Shown: positions 34,218 through 56,210, numbered from the stretch's first letter. The stretch is 64,000 nucleotides of DNA from Mugil cephalus (GCF_022458985.1 NC_061777.1:18751668-18815667), one strand, 5' to 3'. A program made the numbers and translations. The notes: generated by a model from the sequence alone, not told the origin.

Positions 34218-34428
34218 GAGTAATCTGACACTGCTTGAGAAATTGATACAAGAAATGGATTCATTTGGTTAAAAAAGGAGCTACTATTAATTAATGTTAT
34301 CATAAATACTCACTGCAAAAGAGAAAATATATGTGTACTACCTGTCATTGAGTAAGCCTACTCTTTACTCGCAGGTCAACACACATTTCTTAGTAAAGTG
34401 CGTAGTTCGGGGGTTTGTTTTCATTTTG

Positions 34429-42282
<7,854 letters not shown>

Positions 42283-42499
42283 CTTCCTCTCATGGTCCTG
42301 TATCTCCTAGACCATCCAGAGGTCGTGGAACGAATGAAGCTGCAAGGTTTCAGTGGTCTCTCTCCTTGTGAATCCTCCTGCATCCCAGTTCAGGATGCAA
42401 CTTGTCATGTGTGCGGCTTGAAGGGCTGGTGCATGATGAGAAACTCGCATGAGAAGTTCACTTTTTGCTCGCCACCCATCGACCCGAAACAGGGACAAT

Positions 42500-43420
42500 G
42501 ATAGCATGGAAACCCTAGAGCCACGCAATTTCACTAGCAATCAATTATTCAAAACAGTTATGACTGCCTTTATGCACCGGTGTGTGCGTTTGTGAATGTT
42601 TATGAGCATGTGTGTGTAATGCTAAGTATGTGGATGGAGAGATGAAAACATGAGGGTTTTGTGTGCAGCAGGCCAAAGTGAGGATCAGGGGCAATCGACA
42701 GACACGTATTATAATAAATGACTAAAAGGTTCTCTGAGAAGTAACTTTAAAAAAATCACTTTGTCTTTCAGTAGCTGAATGGCTTTTTGGTGAATGACTT
42801 CCTTTTTGTTTATTAATGGTAATGACTTGTGTCTAGTATTTCATTAGGTTAGAGACAAGCCCCCCCATATTCAACTACATGAATGAATAGTAAATGCACT
42901 GTTGCCAATCCCTGACCCCTTTATTATGTATTGCATTATTAAATATAAACCAAAACGTTTGTGTAAAAATAAATCAGAGGTTTAATTCCTAAAGTATTGG
43001 TAACTGGCAATTAGTTGTGTGGATGCTTCTTGATTTAAAACATCTCTCTTTATCAAGTTTACGAAAATAAAAGGCATGGCTGACGTTTGACAATATGAAA
43101 CAGATCATACAGTACACGATTGGTTAAGTTAATTAAAGTGTTGGCGTTATTTATGCAAAAGTCACATGTTACAGCATCAATTATTTGGAGATTAACAGCA
43201 ATTATAAGAGTTATGTGTACCTTTAAGATGGGTGGGTGTGTGTGTGGGGGGGGGGGGGGTTGTGGCCTGGGAATTGGTCACATGACACTGTTATGACTAT
43301 ACTACTAATAATAATATTAATACATGAGGTGAGCACACTGAACATAAAATGCAAAATGAAACATCAAGAGGGGGAGAGTTCACTACACATGAACCTGTAG
43401 GTGGTAGTGTTGCTCCATGT
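42500..43420. other. intergenic stretch upstream of tmc1
   Basis: No exon supported. A poly-G run (14 G) lies at 43246-43259 after a GT-rich stretch. The tmc1 promoter should lie somewhere above 42283 but has no clear core element. Confidence 0.45.
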
Positions 43421-43426
43421 TATATT

Positions 43427-44720
43427 AGATTAGATTCCTTTAATTGTCGTTCTAAATCATACAACAGAATTTAAAGTACAAAGATAAAAATGGAGCAAAG
43501 TATAAAAATATAGATAACTATAGATCATTTATATAATAAATGATCCATTTCACATGTGTTGGAGTAGTCCCGGCTATTTCACAGGCCTCATGGTTTTAGT
43601 GCATTATTTGGTATAGTGATGGCTTGTGGATAAAAACTAGTAACAGTCTGGTGGTGTGTGTTTTAACTTTCCAGTAGCGAGGAGAAGGTCAGACGGGCGT
43701 TGGGCAGGGTGAGATGTGTCTCTCAGGAGGGTGTCTGTTTTCTGGAGACAACTGGAGGTGAAAATGTGTCCAGGGGTAAGTAGGGCTGTGCTCGTTATTT
43801 TCTCAGCAGCTTTTAACACCCTTTGCAGGAACTTTTTGTTTGCTGTACTGATGCTACTATACCAAACCAGGATGCTGTAGGTCAGGAAACTTTGGACAGA
43901 GGATTGGTAGAAGGACAGCAGCAGATGTTGTGACAGGTTGTACTTCCCTCAGAAAATACAATCGCTGTTGTGCCTCCCTTACCAGGCAGTTTGTGTTTTT
44001 CTCCCCATGTGAGATCCTCTGAAATGTGTGTGCCCAGAAATCTAGAGATTGACATCCTTTCCACAGTTTCCCTCCATTTCTCCAGTGGCTGATGGCCATT
44101 CTTTTTCTCCCTGGTGTGTTCAAGGTCGGGTTGTTTACTGTACACCACTCTGCCAGCCTGTGGACCTCCTCCCTGTACACCACCTCGTCCCCTCCGCTGA
44201 TCAGGCCCACCACTGGTGTGTCATCTGCACATTTAATGACGACATTGGCATTGTCGGTGGGCGTGCCGTCATGGGTGTGCAGTGAATACAGGAAACGGCT
44301 GAGGACACAGCCCTGTGAGCCCCTGAACTCGGAGACAGGGAGGTGGAGTGGTGGGAGCCCATCCTGACTGACTGTGGTCGGTTGCTTAAAAAGTCCTGTA
44401 TCCATAGGCAGATGTTGTGGTGGAGGCCTAGGTCTGACATGTTGTCAAACAGTTTGCTTGGGAAGATGGTATTAAAGGCATAACTGTAATCCACAAACAG
44501 CAACCTTGCATATGTTCCTGTTTTTTATAGGTGGAGCAGTACAGTGCGGAGGGCGATAGAGATGGCATCGTCTGTTGATCTGTTGGTTCTGTAAGTGTAC
44601 TGATGGGGGTCCGGACTGGGTGGGAGAGCATCTGAGCTCGCCGCTTAACATGTATTGATGTTCCAGTGTGTGCTCTGTAGCTCAGTATTCGGCAGAATGA
44701 GTGCATGGTTGTTGGTCGCT
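43427..44720 (-). mobile_element. decayed L2-like LINE, minus strand
   Basis: Minus-strand frames between 44720 and 43860 encode the reverse-transcriptase domain in order: the RTNRSTDDAIS-type patch, LLFVDYSYAFNTIFPSKL, a WIQDFLSNRPQSVR patch, QGCVLSRFLYSLHTHD, then KCADDTPVVGLI (catalytic ADD box) and a C-terminal REAQQRLYFLREV patch. Stops and frame changes break it into several frames. The 3' end is near 43427, marked on the minus strand by GACAATTAAAGG and a TCTAA repeat, typical of fish L2-like tails. The true 5' end is not determined and could reach beyond 45000. Confidence 0.8.
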
Positions 44721-46473
44721 GGTGCTGGTTCCACAGCAGCCTCTATGTTCTCCGTCTCAATGCATCTGAAGAAGAGGTTCTTCAGCTAGTGCAGTGTTGT
44801 TGTTGGTGGGCAGGTTGGTGATGTTTTGGCCTATGATGTGTGCGTCCTGGGTCAGAGCTGCTGAGGTGGCCCTCTATCCTTCTCCTGTAGGATCCCTGAT
44901 GCCTTTCTTCACTTCTTTCCTGGCAACACTGTATTGGTGAGTGACATGAATGACCATGTTGCTGGCTTTAAGGAGTTGGACTTCCTTAGTCCAACTTTGC
45001 CTTGTGGTACTGACTGTATCCACACAGCTCCTTATATAAAAGACTGCAGTGGAGAGGTAGGTGTTGATGCCATCACCCTTAAATATGGACCAGTCAGTGC
45101 AGCCAAAACAGTCCTGAAGCTATTCAGATACTCCCTCCTGGCCACATTCATATCACCCTAGTAACTGGTTTCACTGAGTTAATGAGTGGTCTGAATGCAG
45201 GACATAGAAACAGGGAGATGTGGTCCAACTGGCCCAGGTGGGGGAGAGGTGTTGTCTTATGACCATGGTTCATGTTACTGTAAACATGGTCATTTGTGTT
45301 CTCTGTTGTTGTGGGGCACTGGGCATGCTGGTAGGATTTGGGGAGCACAGTGTAAAGCAGCACCAGGAGGAGACAAGAAGCTTACTCAAGCACAGTATTT
45401 ATGCGGCTTGTTTTCTGTATGTGGGTATGTTTTTGGATGCCCATGTGGAGAGAGGTTAGAGTGTCACTGACATGTAAGCATATTTGTGTACACGTGCCCC
45501 ATCTCATGTGTGTTATGATGGAAAGTGGGATAGGTATCAGTTTCCTGGCGCTAAAGTTAGCTACAGCTACAAGGGAGTCATTGAGCAGGCCAGTGGACGG
45601 AGGTATTTGAGGCCACTTGAGCAGAGAGAGGCAACGAAACACACTGCAAGATTTATCTAAATGAATAAAACAATGCAGCTCAGCAAAGATGATCCTTTTG
45701 TGAATTAATTAAAAATTCATGCCCATAGGATGCAAAGACCCCCACTAACAACATCCTGTTGTTAGACACCACAAATTATAATTTTATAATATTATGTCCA
45801 TTATCTGATGAGTCACAGCTGTTTTGGAGGCATGGGGGAGACCTACACAATATTAGGAATGTGGTCATAATGTTATGCCTGATCGGTGAATACTTATACA
45901 GTATTTGATGGAGTTAAATGGAATCATATGTGTCTCTTTAAAAGTAACTTCAGGTTTATTTACAAAACAAGGAGTCTGAGCAGATCTCAGGAAAAAGAAG
46001 ATTGGAGTTGTAGTACGGTACACTGAAAATAATCTGCAAAAGCTGACACGTCCATAAAAACAACTCTTTAAGGACTTAAGTAGTATTTGTGGCTAAACAG
46101 GAAATGTGATGTGCGTGTGAGCATACAAAACATACTGTCTACTTTTCTGGTTATTCAAACACTAAATTATTTGCAACTATAAGTGTGCAGGTGTCAGACA
46201 GTGAATCATCCATCTGTCGGCTTGATAAAAGACTTCTGTGCCCTGCAAACTGCCTGCATGGGCCGTATGAATCAGGCAGCAGCTCAGTGACACAAGATTT
46301 GTCTGTCACCAAGATCTCTTACACCTAATGCAAGCCAGAGAGGCAGGAAAGCAATCCAGGCTTGGAAGGAGTCTGTCTAGAAGGCTCTGTGCTGTACAAA
46401 GATAAAAATAAATACAGTAGGTACATAAAAAAATATTTGCCAGAGGAGTTATCAATGGGAACACCCTCACAAC

Positions 46474-46492
46474 ATATAATATAATATATATA

Positions 46493-46573
<81 letters not shown>

Positions 46574-46576
46574 TAT
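46474..46576. repeat. long AT dinucleotide repeat
   Basis: About 100 bases of nearly pure (AT)n, able to fold on itself as a hairpin or cruciform. Confidence 0.95.
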
Positions 46577-48456
46577 TCCCTTATGTTCTGCTTCTTTTTA
46601 GTCGGCTGTAACAGTCAAGTGTGCAAACACTGTCTCTGTGGAAGCCGCTGCCTGTTTTTTCTCTGCCAATAACAATCCGCCTGTGAACTTTGTATAGCAT
46701 TAACGTCTCTACAGTTTCTCAAATGTTGACACTAAATGTAAAGCAGCAGGGGAGGTTTGGCCCAGAGGGTAAAACATGGCTGTTTTTGTCAGAGACAGAG
46801 TCAGACAGAGGGGAGCTGAGAGGAGAGTGCAGGTTTATCCAGGTGTGACTCAGACGATAAACACATTCTTGCCAGAGGGATCAAAAATGATAAAACATCT
46901 CTAAATCACAGAGAGTGATGTACAGTTTCGGTGGCACTCGGGCTGTTTATCAGTATCTCTGTCTTGGTGATTGATTGCTCTTAAGCAGAGGTTAAACTAA
47001 TTTTTCAGTTTAAGGCAATAGAAAAACAGATTGTTGTTGGAATGTACTTTGAAACCTGGGCCCCACATAGCTGGATCTCTCCCTCCCTTGTTTTTCCCTT
47101 CGCTAAACTCCTTCTTCCTGCTTCTGGCTATTTCTGACAAGGAGAACTAACAACTGTCCCAATATGGAAATTAAAAAAAAAGAAGGGTTTACATGGATGG
47201 AAAAGGAAGTGTTGCTCAATTTTGTACACTGTGTTCAAAGCCGCAGATGGTGCGATAGTGAGTGTAGGTGTGAGTGAGAGACACACACACACACACAAAA
47301 AAGAGCATGGTAAGTATGCGTGAGTAAAACGCCGTCATCAAGCAAGGAGGTGGGCCCAGTGGGCTGAGCTTGGCTGCTGCAATTGACAGATTACAGCGGC
47401 GGAGGCGTGGCTTGTTCTTGCAGTCAGAGAAGCACGTGGCTGGGCCCGTCTGCACGAGGGAGCAGCAACAAAGACCAGCCAGTCTGGGGAACAGAACAGA
47501 TCACAGGACATCTGCTGCACACACATGTATGCACACACTCCCTCTCTTTCACACACATGCAGGGGTTCACATTCGATCGCCACACGCATGCATGTGGTCA
47601 TACATGCAGTCTCATGTATCAGCCGCAGAGGACGAACCCACACAGACCAGGTCGTAAATGTAAACAGTGTTTTTCGCCATGAAGACAGCATTAAATGCAC
47701 ATGCATCTCTGTCTGTTGGTTTTCCACAAAATCTTTCTACAGGAACCACATGTGCACACGCACACGCCATGTTAATCCTACAATCACCCACATGACGACG
47801 ACGCCTGTGTGTGTGAAATGGAGAGCATGAAGTTTAGACAGAGTGTGCGCTGGGAATGTTTTAGGGGACTCCTCCCTGGTCAGGAATAACAAGAAACACA
47901 TTCATGAGGGGTGCAGAGGGGTTTTGTAGAAGCTCAAGTGAGTAGGTACTCAGCAGACATATTCACTTGGTCCAATTATTGTTGTTTTTCCACTTTTAGT
48001 CTCTTATTTTTTTTCTCTGAATATCTGCGTTTCGGCAGTGTTTTCTTTCTCTCTTGCTCCCTTCAGTGTTTCATCTGAAATTTCTCCAACAGTTGCAGAA
48101 ACAACAATGTGAACAGAAGTGAAGGGTTTATGGCAAAGTTGTCCCAGATCTTCCCAGACATTCACCTTGTGTTCATGAAAAGTCTTTTTAGCTACACCAT
48201 AGACTGTAAGTCTGAACACATGCACGCACTATATATCGTTGCTCCCTTTAAAGGGGCTGCATGTGAAGCTAGATGCAGACGGAACAGGGTGGGGGATCAA
48301 GTTTTGAAGCAATGGTTTAGTCAACCTCCGTGCAGAGCTTATCAAGCCCCACACACAGCTTATGTAAATGGATAAGCTGCCATTTCCACCACTATCCCCT
48401 TTATCAACAGTGTCTCACCACACCGACGCCAGACACAAGCAAGCTGTGCCTGTGCT

Positions 48457-48495
48457 GTGTGTGTGTGTGCGTCTGTGTGTGTGTGTGTGTGTGTC
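48457..48495. repeat. GT dinucleotide microsatellite
   Basis: (GT)n with one GC GTC interruption. Confidence 0.85.
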
Positions 48496-50494
48496 GGGTG
48501 GGCCGATATCTGCCTAGTAACTACAGACTGGCTGCTCCAGATTCACGCAAGTAATCCTCAAAGACTCGCACACAAACAGCGAAACACAACATAAAAAAAG
48601 CTGTTAATTGTACACATCTGTTGTCACGGCAACACGGCCACTTAAAGCCTCTCACGTGTATCCCATCATGGCCGTGGAAAAGAAGGTGACAAACACATAA
48701 AAGCACACACATACAGAAGCGAAAGCTATGACAGCGAGGGGGATGGGTAATGACACTCAATACTCAACACCTCCCACTCTCCTCAGCTGCCCCCTCCTCT
48801 CGCCGAAACCCATGAACCTTCACATTTTAAACAGATATATGCTGCACAAACACACTCTCCTCGGCTCCGTGCAGGGTTGTGTTAACACGACACTTACACA
48901 CAAAGACCTCAGTGTAAAACACAGACGAGGTTTCCTGGCCTTCCCCGCCGTCCCTCCCTGTGCTTTCTTTACTCACATATGAAAAGCTTTTGAGCTTATG
49001 TGTGCACAATAGAGGAACAGTACTACTGGTGTGTGTGATCCACAAAGGCTATTTACATGAAAACTGTGAAATGAGCTGCCATAAGCATTATTCACGTTTA
49101 ACTCTTGGCCCTTCGATGAGTATTTCACCCATCTGCTCTTATTTCATTACTGACACTCTAATCAGAGAAGGGCGTTCCTGTTTTAAAATACCTTCCTTGA
49201 TACACTGGTTGGAAATGATGTGCACATTGTCATCATAGCTTGCCTTTGAAAAAATCTATAAGGAAATTACATGTGACGTTATCATGTGCTCTTAAATGAC
49301 TGAAAACTGTGGGTGTTTTGGCCCCTGTGGTAATGGTTAAAGTATGTGGGTGAAGATTCTCAGTTGTCCATGTCACAGTACATCTAAAAGACAAAACTCA
49401 AACAAGTCCAGTTGCCTTTGTTTTTTTTAGCTTAGTTTTTAGATTCGTCAGGTAAGGACCTTCTCAACTCAATTTCAATGAATAAAGAAGTATTTCAATT
49501 CAAAAAAAAAAAAAAAAAAAAACTTGCTGCTGAGTACAGTGTAATATTCTGGGGCTAGTAGAGGACACATTTGTCATAAAAGCAGCAGTGTAAGTTTATG
49601 GGTGTATAAACGAACACACTGACAAGATGTCTTTTGTTCATTTGTATTTACGTTCAAAGCCATCAGTGTAACCTAAACACTGTGTGAATGTGCGAGTGTG
49701 TAAGACAGGGGGTGGGGATTCCCTTGGAAAAAAGTAAGGTGAAGTCCAGCAGCAGCACGCACTTTTGCTTTCACATAGTTACACCTCCAACACATGAATT
49801 CTGGTTTGAACTGGATCGAGCAGAGTGAGCAAATTGCCCAATGGCTTCCAGACAGTCCTGACCTCCTCGGTTTCTACGAACCCATTCACTCGTGTTCCCT
49901 CAAATGCACACTAACACCGTGCTGCCCAGCTTGAAGTGTTTGTTTTCTGCCGAACGTGAGCTGCAGTGCCTGGGGACGTGTGTGACGCTGCACTGACAAG
50001 GTGGGGGAATATGTTGAGGCTTGTCAGACCTTAGGGCAAACTATAGGCTACAGCAGCACACATGACACACTGATAGGGAACAAAAATCACATGTTTTCAT
50101 AATAAGCAAAAAAAAACCTTTGACTAGAGGATATGCTGGTGGGTTGTTGTGATAGAGGTTAAAGTAAAACTTCCTCAGGAAAACAAGGCCGAGTCACAAT
50201 CATGTCTGGGTTAAAATACTACCTGTATGACTCAGTCTGACGAACCGATGTGTGATTTGACCTCATATCAGATTGGTCAAGAAATTAAGAAATTCTCCCA
50301 AGAAGTACTGAGTGTTCCCAGTAGTGGCTACAACCTTGTTTACTAACTGAAACAACCCAAGATAATTTCACAACTGTTTCTAACAGACCTGCATGTGAAA
50401 ATAGCCTGAACTCTTGGTGCTACTGAGCCCTTATCTTTTATAACCTCCCACATGACATGTCTGCAGTCCTGACATCAACACAAGTGTGTTTCAG

Positions 50495-50522
50495 GGTGTG
50501 TGTGTGTGTGTGTGTGTGTGTG
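50495..50522. repeat. GT dinucleotide microsatellite
   Basis: Uninterrupted (GT)n about 0.7 kb upstream of the zfand5 promoter. Confidence 0.85.
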
Positions 50523-51164
50523 CTCTTGGATATCTATATTTGCGAGAACTAATTTGAGATACTGACCTTTTTGAAGGGTTTCATCTGAGCGATATATCTT
50601 TTTCTCACTTCAAACTGTTTTAGGGTTAAGATTTTAGGATTTGAATAATGTTTAGATTAAGTTAATGTGAATGATTCGTATTGGATAATTGTGCTCATGA
50701 TTAGGGCCATTTTTGTTGAAAGAAAAATAAGTACTGCTGTCATTGTGACCCAGGGTTAGTGGTATCAGTTTGGAAGAGTATCTATCAGCCAATACCGCTT
50801 GACTCCTGTTTGTTGTTACCTCCTGGAAAACATGTTTACAGTCTCCTGTGTGTGTGGAAGGGGGGGCAGCCTTGTGTCACCCAGAGCTCCCCCATAACAA
50901 ACAGGCTCTATATTTTTCAAGTTATAAATCAGCTGTTGTGTTGTTCCTTCAGCGTGGGGCGAGGCTGCTTTGACAGCAAAATAGTGCCTTCTCTGTTGGA
51001 TAAATGAAGCCTGACTATAACCCTGTTAATCATACGGGGTTTTTGTTTTAGTCATGTCAGCAGCATTATTCATTCATCCTTTCTTTTAGGCGGATTACTC
51101 AATAAAAACTAGTCGTGTCCTTGTAGGAGGATGACGAGTAGATGTGTAATAACGCAATCCGTCT

Positions 51165-51280
51165 ACGCGCATGCTCAGTGTGGGCTGCTCCCCTCCCGTA
51201 CATAGAGCTCGGGGGGCTCCGCGCGCAGCCAATGGGCACGCGTTGTTTTAGCCGTGACATCATCCGCCACTCCTCTTACT
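51165..51280 (+). promoter_or_regulatory. zfand5: zfand5 promoter
   Basis: A CpG-rich block with GCGCGC and ACGCG follows A/T-rich DNA. It holds a CCAAT box (51229-51233, in GCAGCCAATGGG) and a CRE/AP-1-like TGACATCA (51255-51262). No TATA box is seen. The CRE-like site would suit a stress-induced gene, which is inference. Confidence 0.6.
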
Positions 51281-51535
51281 AAAGAAGGAAACAAACATCC
51301 ATCCAGAAGGAACGGGAGACGGAGAGAGAGAGAGAGAGGAGGAAAGGCAGGAGGCCGAGGAAGGGAGCGTTAAGCCCGTATAAACCTGTCTGACACCGAG
51401 GTCGACGCATAAAAAACACAACCAGGTCGAGAAAAGGACCCAAGGACCCGAAGCCGTCGACCTTTTTCCTTCCGATCAGACGGACGGCCACTCTTCCTGT
51501 CATCTCGCGAGAAACTTCGTCGATTTTTTTAGCAG
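51280..51535 (+). other. zfand5: non-coding first exon of zfand5
   Basis: A GA-rich, CpG-containing stretch ends at a good donor (AGCAG then GTGATG) at 51535. The first coding exon begins after CCTGTTAG at 54359, two bases before the ATG. The 2.8 kb first intron contains poly-T (52649-52670) and a (G)n run near 53752-53775. Start is approximate. Confidence 0.5.
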
Positions 51536-54360
51536 GTGATGATCTTGGATTATTGATTTTTCTTTTTCCCTTTTTTTCTTAACAACAAGGATGAATTTTA
51601 AAAGTGAGTTTGTCGGGGTTCTTAGATGGGGTGTTTGACTAAGATGATGGTCGGTCATGGCGACCTTTATCGGCGGATTGAAAGGTCAGGTGGTGTGTAT
51701 GCGTGATGTCTCTGTGTGGTAAACAAGCTTTGTTTCCCTTTCTTTTGCTCTTTAAAGTTGTCGCCGCCGCCAGCAGCGGTAGCAGCAGCTCGGTGTCCTC
51801 CTCTTGCCTGGAAGTAATCACAAGCCAACAAAACGTGACTCGGTCTGGTTCACGGGGAAAAACAAGGGAGGGAGCTAGCTAGTACTGGTGGTTGCTGTTT
51901 TTCTGTTTGCCCCGAGCTGGGGGATGGGGAACCAAAGCCACCTAATTCCTGTCTAGAAATAGAAAATTCATAAGCCGAATAGGCAAGTGAACCGAGAGGG
52001 TTTCTCTGAAATTATTAGAGAACATTTACTCGAATATTAAACGAGGTGCCAGCACAGCTTTACCTGGTGTTTGCGGTAGTTTCTACGGGGGCTAAGACGA
52101 GGTTTGGTCGATGTTGAGGACTGTGTGGCACCACCAAGTCGTTTCTAAGTACTTAAGTGTGATTATATAATCATGGTCGTTCGCATTGCTTCGCTGGAAA
52201 CGCGTCGAAAATGGTTATTAGTGTAAATGATGTGATAGAGACGAGCTACAAACAGATGTCTAAACAGGAAGCAGGGAGATTGCAGACAAAGGAAGAAAGA
52301 AGAAACAAAGGGATCCGAGACCACACTGTCTAGACTGTGGGTTATTTCAGAAAACGCCAGTGGTGCTGCCTTCCTGTCGGCTTCTGTTGATTATTCTCAA
52401 CATTTTATCCATCTTAAGTTATTTCGCCGCTTTTAACAAAACACCTCTGTGCCTTTTCTGTTGTGCCCTTCAGTGTGACTCAGGAGTTTTCAGCCCAGCA
52501 GGGCCTGAAATATGAGCAGAGCTTGCGACTGATACAGGAGCACAGTCTTCCCCTTTTGTTTGCTGGAGATAATCACACATATGCCTTCTCACGGTGGGTT
52601 CAGACGTCCACTGCATCGAAACCCAACGACACCATTTCGAGTCGGACCAGTTTTTTTTTTTTTTTTTTTTACAATTTTACCCCTGCGAGGCTCTGGATGT
52701 TTTGTGTGAAGGAAGTTGTGTTGATTGATCTTGACTGGTGATCTGCCTTGTGCTGGAAACTCCCTGACTTGCCCAGTCAGATTTATTTTACAATGCATGA
52801 CGCACGTTATTAATGCCACATGTACGGCTCCTCGTGTTTACATTAAAATGCTCAAAGGTTTTAAGGAATTGAATGACTCGATTTCAGCCTTAACCACATT
52901 CCCGTGCCGGAGAGGTAAACATCGGGTTAATGCATCTGCTCCTGTTGGGTTTAAAGAGAAACACACAGCCGATCACATGTAAATAAAAAAAATTCCTTTT
53001 GAGGCTCCACGGTAGTTTCCAGCCTCTGGTTAAATCCTCCTGTCTGGTGTTTTTCAGCAGTCAGCAGTCGAACACGTGACACAAATGGTAGAGAAGGTCT
53101 TTGTGGGCTTTTCCAAGGAAACCCTTTGTTGACACAGCGGTGATAGCATGCAGGGCTAGAGAGAGAGGGAGAGAGGGAGGTGGAAGGAGGGGTCGCTGGT
53201 TAGCTTAAGGGTTAATGGTGCTCATTAGTTCAGGACACATCGAGCGAACTGACAGGACGTTCTGAGACGGCAGCCGGGGTCTCCGGGAACATTGCGCTCA
53301 CCTTGCTTGTTTGTGCCTGCGACCAGGGTTTAGGGAAGCTTCACACAAACCAAAGCAGCTGTTGTGTTGCAGCAGAACGAGGCCAAAGGTTCTTTACAGG
53401 GGAAATGTGATACTGCTGCCGTGTACAGTGGAAGCTGTAGTGGGAGGGCTCGTTGTCATATGTGATCAGACGAATCGCTCAAGAAGAGACTCTGAGACAG
53501 GATGCTTCTCGCCCGCTTAATCTAGACCTTCCTGCCTGTTCATTCATCTGGTTGTTTTTGATCTGTTGCCTCAAAGTCAGTGTCTCCCATTACACAACTT
53601 CCTGCTGTGTTGCAGTGCAGCGAGAGGCAGGTGACAACGTCATGGGGCTAGATGGTTTGCCAAGTTACGCACATACACGCTGTATTTTTGGGGGCGTATG
53701 TGTGGTGAGAAATGACTCGGGACGTTTTGAAATGCCTCGTGTGGCAAGAAGCGGGGGGGGGTGAGGGTGGGGGGGAGCTTATTTTTTATCTTCATTTGTT
53801 ATCTTGTGTCCTATGTTAAGAACAGATGATTATTTGGGCTGATATGTTTGTTCTTTTGTGGACGAGATACTGTTATTGTGTCTAGGTGGGGGAAGAAAAT
53901 TACTTACATTGGCTAAGCAGAAGGAAAGGGTTTTCCCAAAGCAGTGTATAAAAATGAAAATGAAAAATGGCTTGAATGAGCTGGGACACAAACGGTGAAC
54001 AAGGCTGCGAGGCAGACTGGAGTCTGGCTTCTGCCAAAGGTGCTCAGCAAAACACAGCAAGTGTTGTTTGTTCCCTGGACTTCCTGTGGAGAAGCGTTCA
54101 TTATTGTATTCAGGCTAAAGGTCAAGACAAACAGACACATTGTTCATGAATTTTCATAACATGTCTCTCCTGTTATCTGTCAGCGCGGTTGATACTGCAG
54201 CTGGTTTCTCTGGAACCAGGTCGACAGGCAAAGCAGCAGGAAAATGTGTCTGTGGAATCACTTTAGCGTTTATGAGCATTTCACACCGAGTTCTTCATCT
54301 TTGTCAGAAATGTCAGGCCGACAGGCGTCCTCACTTTGTCTTTCTCTCATCCTGTTAGCA

Positions 54361-56210
54361 ATGGCTCAAGAGACGAACCAGAGTCCGGTGCCCATGCTTT
54401 GTGCCACAGGCTGTGGTTTCTATGGTAACCCGAGAACCAATGGCATGTGCTCCGTGTGCTACAAGGAACACCTGACACGGCAGCAGAGCAGCGACCGCAT
54501 GAGCCCCCTCAGCCCGATGGGTAAGTCGCCACACGAGAACACACGAAAAAAATTAGATTTTGCTCTTCCATCTTATTTCTCACAAGAGGTTAATACAATT
54601 TGGATTGATTGCAGCAGCCCTGTGTTGTTGTTGTCGTTGCTGAGAAAACATCGCGAGCTAAAGATAAGGAGCGAGTGTTGAAGTCTAGCCAGTTCTGGGC
54701 CTCAGCTGTATTTTCCCAGCAGGGGATGAAAAGAATCAGATTCCTTCATGTCGGTTTACAAAACGTATTTAAGGTCAACAAAGAACTTAGTCACGCAATG
54801 GAGCACACTTGTGAACTTGTGCTTCAGACAAGACCCTCGAGTCTTTTTCTTTAATTCACTTTCAAGTAGTGACTGTCAAACAGTGCTTGTACAACCCCAA
54901 GGCTGTTAGAGAGACTTTAAATTATTCATTTGGAATAGAGGAGATAAATTTGTTATTATTTCAACATGTTATTAAAAATATTTCTTGGCACACACAGTGT
55001 TTTATATCTGAATTCACAAATGTTCCTAGTGTTATTGAGTTCACTCTTATCTCTTCCAGGCTCAACTGCTAGTCCTACCTCAGAGGCCTCGGCCATCCAG
55101 AGACTAGAAGCCAGTCTAGCCAAGGTCGACGCCTCCCCTGCCTCTTCACCAGATATGTCTAGGTCAGTATTGATTGTGAGCGACAGTAATAGGCGAGCTT
55201 TCACTAAATTAGACCTCGTATGATCTGCTGGCTGACTGACAGACCGATCTCCTTCCCCCCGTCTCAAACCCACAGAACCATTCAAGGATCTCTTCCTGTG
55301 ACTCAACAAATGACAGAGATGAGCATTTCGAGAGAGGACAAGCCTGAACCACTAGAGCCTGGTAAAGCTCGCACACCAACACGCTCGTAGTGGCAGAAAT
55401 AAACTGGAAAACACAAAAGCGTGACTTCACAGGACTCGCCGTCGCTTCGCTTTATTTTCGATGCTTAGCGCATACCTTCAGCTCGACGGATGGGTTTACT
55501 TACAGCCTCCAAGAAATAGAGGGCGCCTAAAATAAACCTGTTTAAAAATACCTCCACACCAGACAGCATTCTCAGATTTGATGCCGTCTGCCAGAGGCTT
55601 TCTCCGAGCGCTGTGCGCCGTTTTCTGCCAAAACAAGTGGGGCAATTTAGAGATAAGGAGCGCGCTGATTACTATGATTTAGGGAGAGAAAGTATACGGT
55701 TTTAGATGCCAGTAAGTCTTTATTGTAGATTTTTTTTTTTTTTTTTTTTAAAAAGAAGGCTTTTCCTAATTTTTTTTTTTTCCCTGTTGTCTTTCTTTAT
55801 ATCCAGTTGTAAGCCAGCCAGCTGCTTCTAGCCCTACTCCTGTAGCTTCTTCTAGCGGTGACGAAAGTAAGGGCGACACCCCCAAACCCAAGAAGCAGAG
55901 ATGCTACATGTGCCGCAAAAGGGTGGGCCTTACAGGTGAGTGGACGAGCAGGAACGACACGATATTCTTGCCAGTGATGTGATAATGGATATATTTGTCA
56001 CATCATGGAAGGTTGTTCGCCCTCCTGCATACGTTTTGACCCTTGACCTTTGTGTTGCCAGGGTTCGACTGTCGCTGTGGTAACCTGTTCTGCGGCATCC
56101 ACCGGTACTCTGACAAGCACAACTGTCCCTACGATTACAAGGCCGAGGCTGCCGCCAAGATCCGCAAAGAGAACCCGGTGGTGGTGGCCGACAAGATCCA
56201 GAGAATATAG
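54361..56210 (+). CDS. zfand5: AN1/A20 zinc-finger protein 5
   Basis: This encodes a 208-residue ubiquitin-binding stress protein that in mammals binds polyubiquitin and stimulates the proteasome during muscle atrophy. Five coding exons: 54361-54520, 55060-55162, 55276-55361, 55807-55935, 56062-56210; phases agree. An N-terminal A20 finger has Cys14, Cys18, Cys30 and Cys33 within [17 protein letters not shown]. The linker carries [17 protein letters not shown], which matches ZFAND5 and not ZFAND6. A C-terminal AN1 finger (about 149-190) has C149, C152, C163, C165, C170, H173, H179 and C181, then [10 protein letters not shown]. The 23-residue-shorter linker than in mammals is the only notable divergence I can recall. 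It sits head-on upstream of snrnp200 and diverges from tmc1, as ZFAND5 neighbours TMC1 in human 9q21. Confidence 0.96.

Larger units (their letters stand above)
31251..34428. other. spacer between tmc1 and tmc2
   Basis: About 3.2 kb holding the tmc2 promoter and 5' UTR and the tmc1 3' UTR, none of which can be delimited by eye. A (CA)n microsatellite lies at 31392-31418. The region is A/T-rich, and the short open frames at 31867-32082 and 33370-33777 have no domain or splice support. Confidence 0.5.
44960..51160. other. intergenic stretch between the LINE and the zfand5 promoter
   Basis: About 6 kb with no supported exon chain. Open frames at 47338-47830 and 48004-48982 are driven by CA/GT-rich sequence (cysteine/histidine/threonine-rich translations) and show no domain. 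Holds the AT repeat near 46500 and GT repeats near 48460 and 50495. Distal regulatory DNA of zfand5 or tmc1 could lie here but cannot be recognised by eye. Confidence 0.5.

Noticed and set aside
47338-47830. Overlapping Cys/His-rich frames near 47.5 kb
   Set aside because: They come from CA/GT-rich DNA and appear on both strands with no splice structure or domain.
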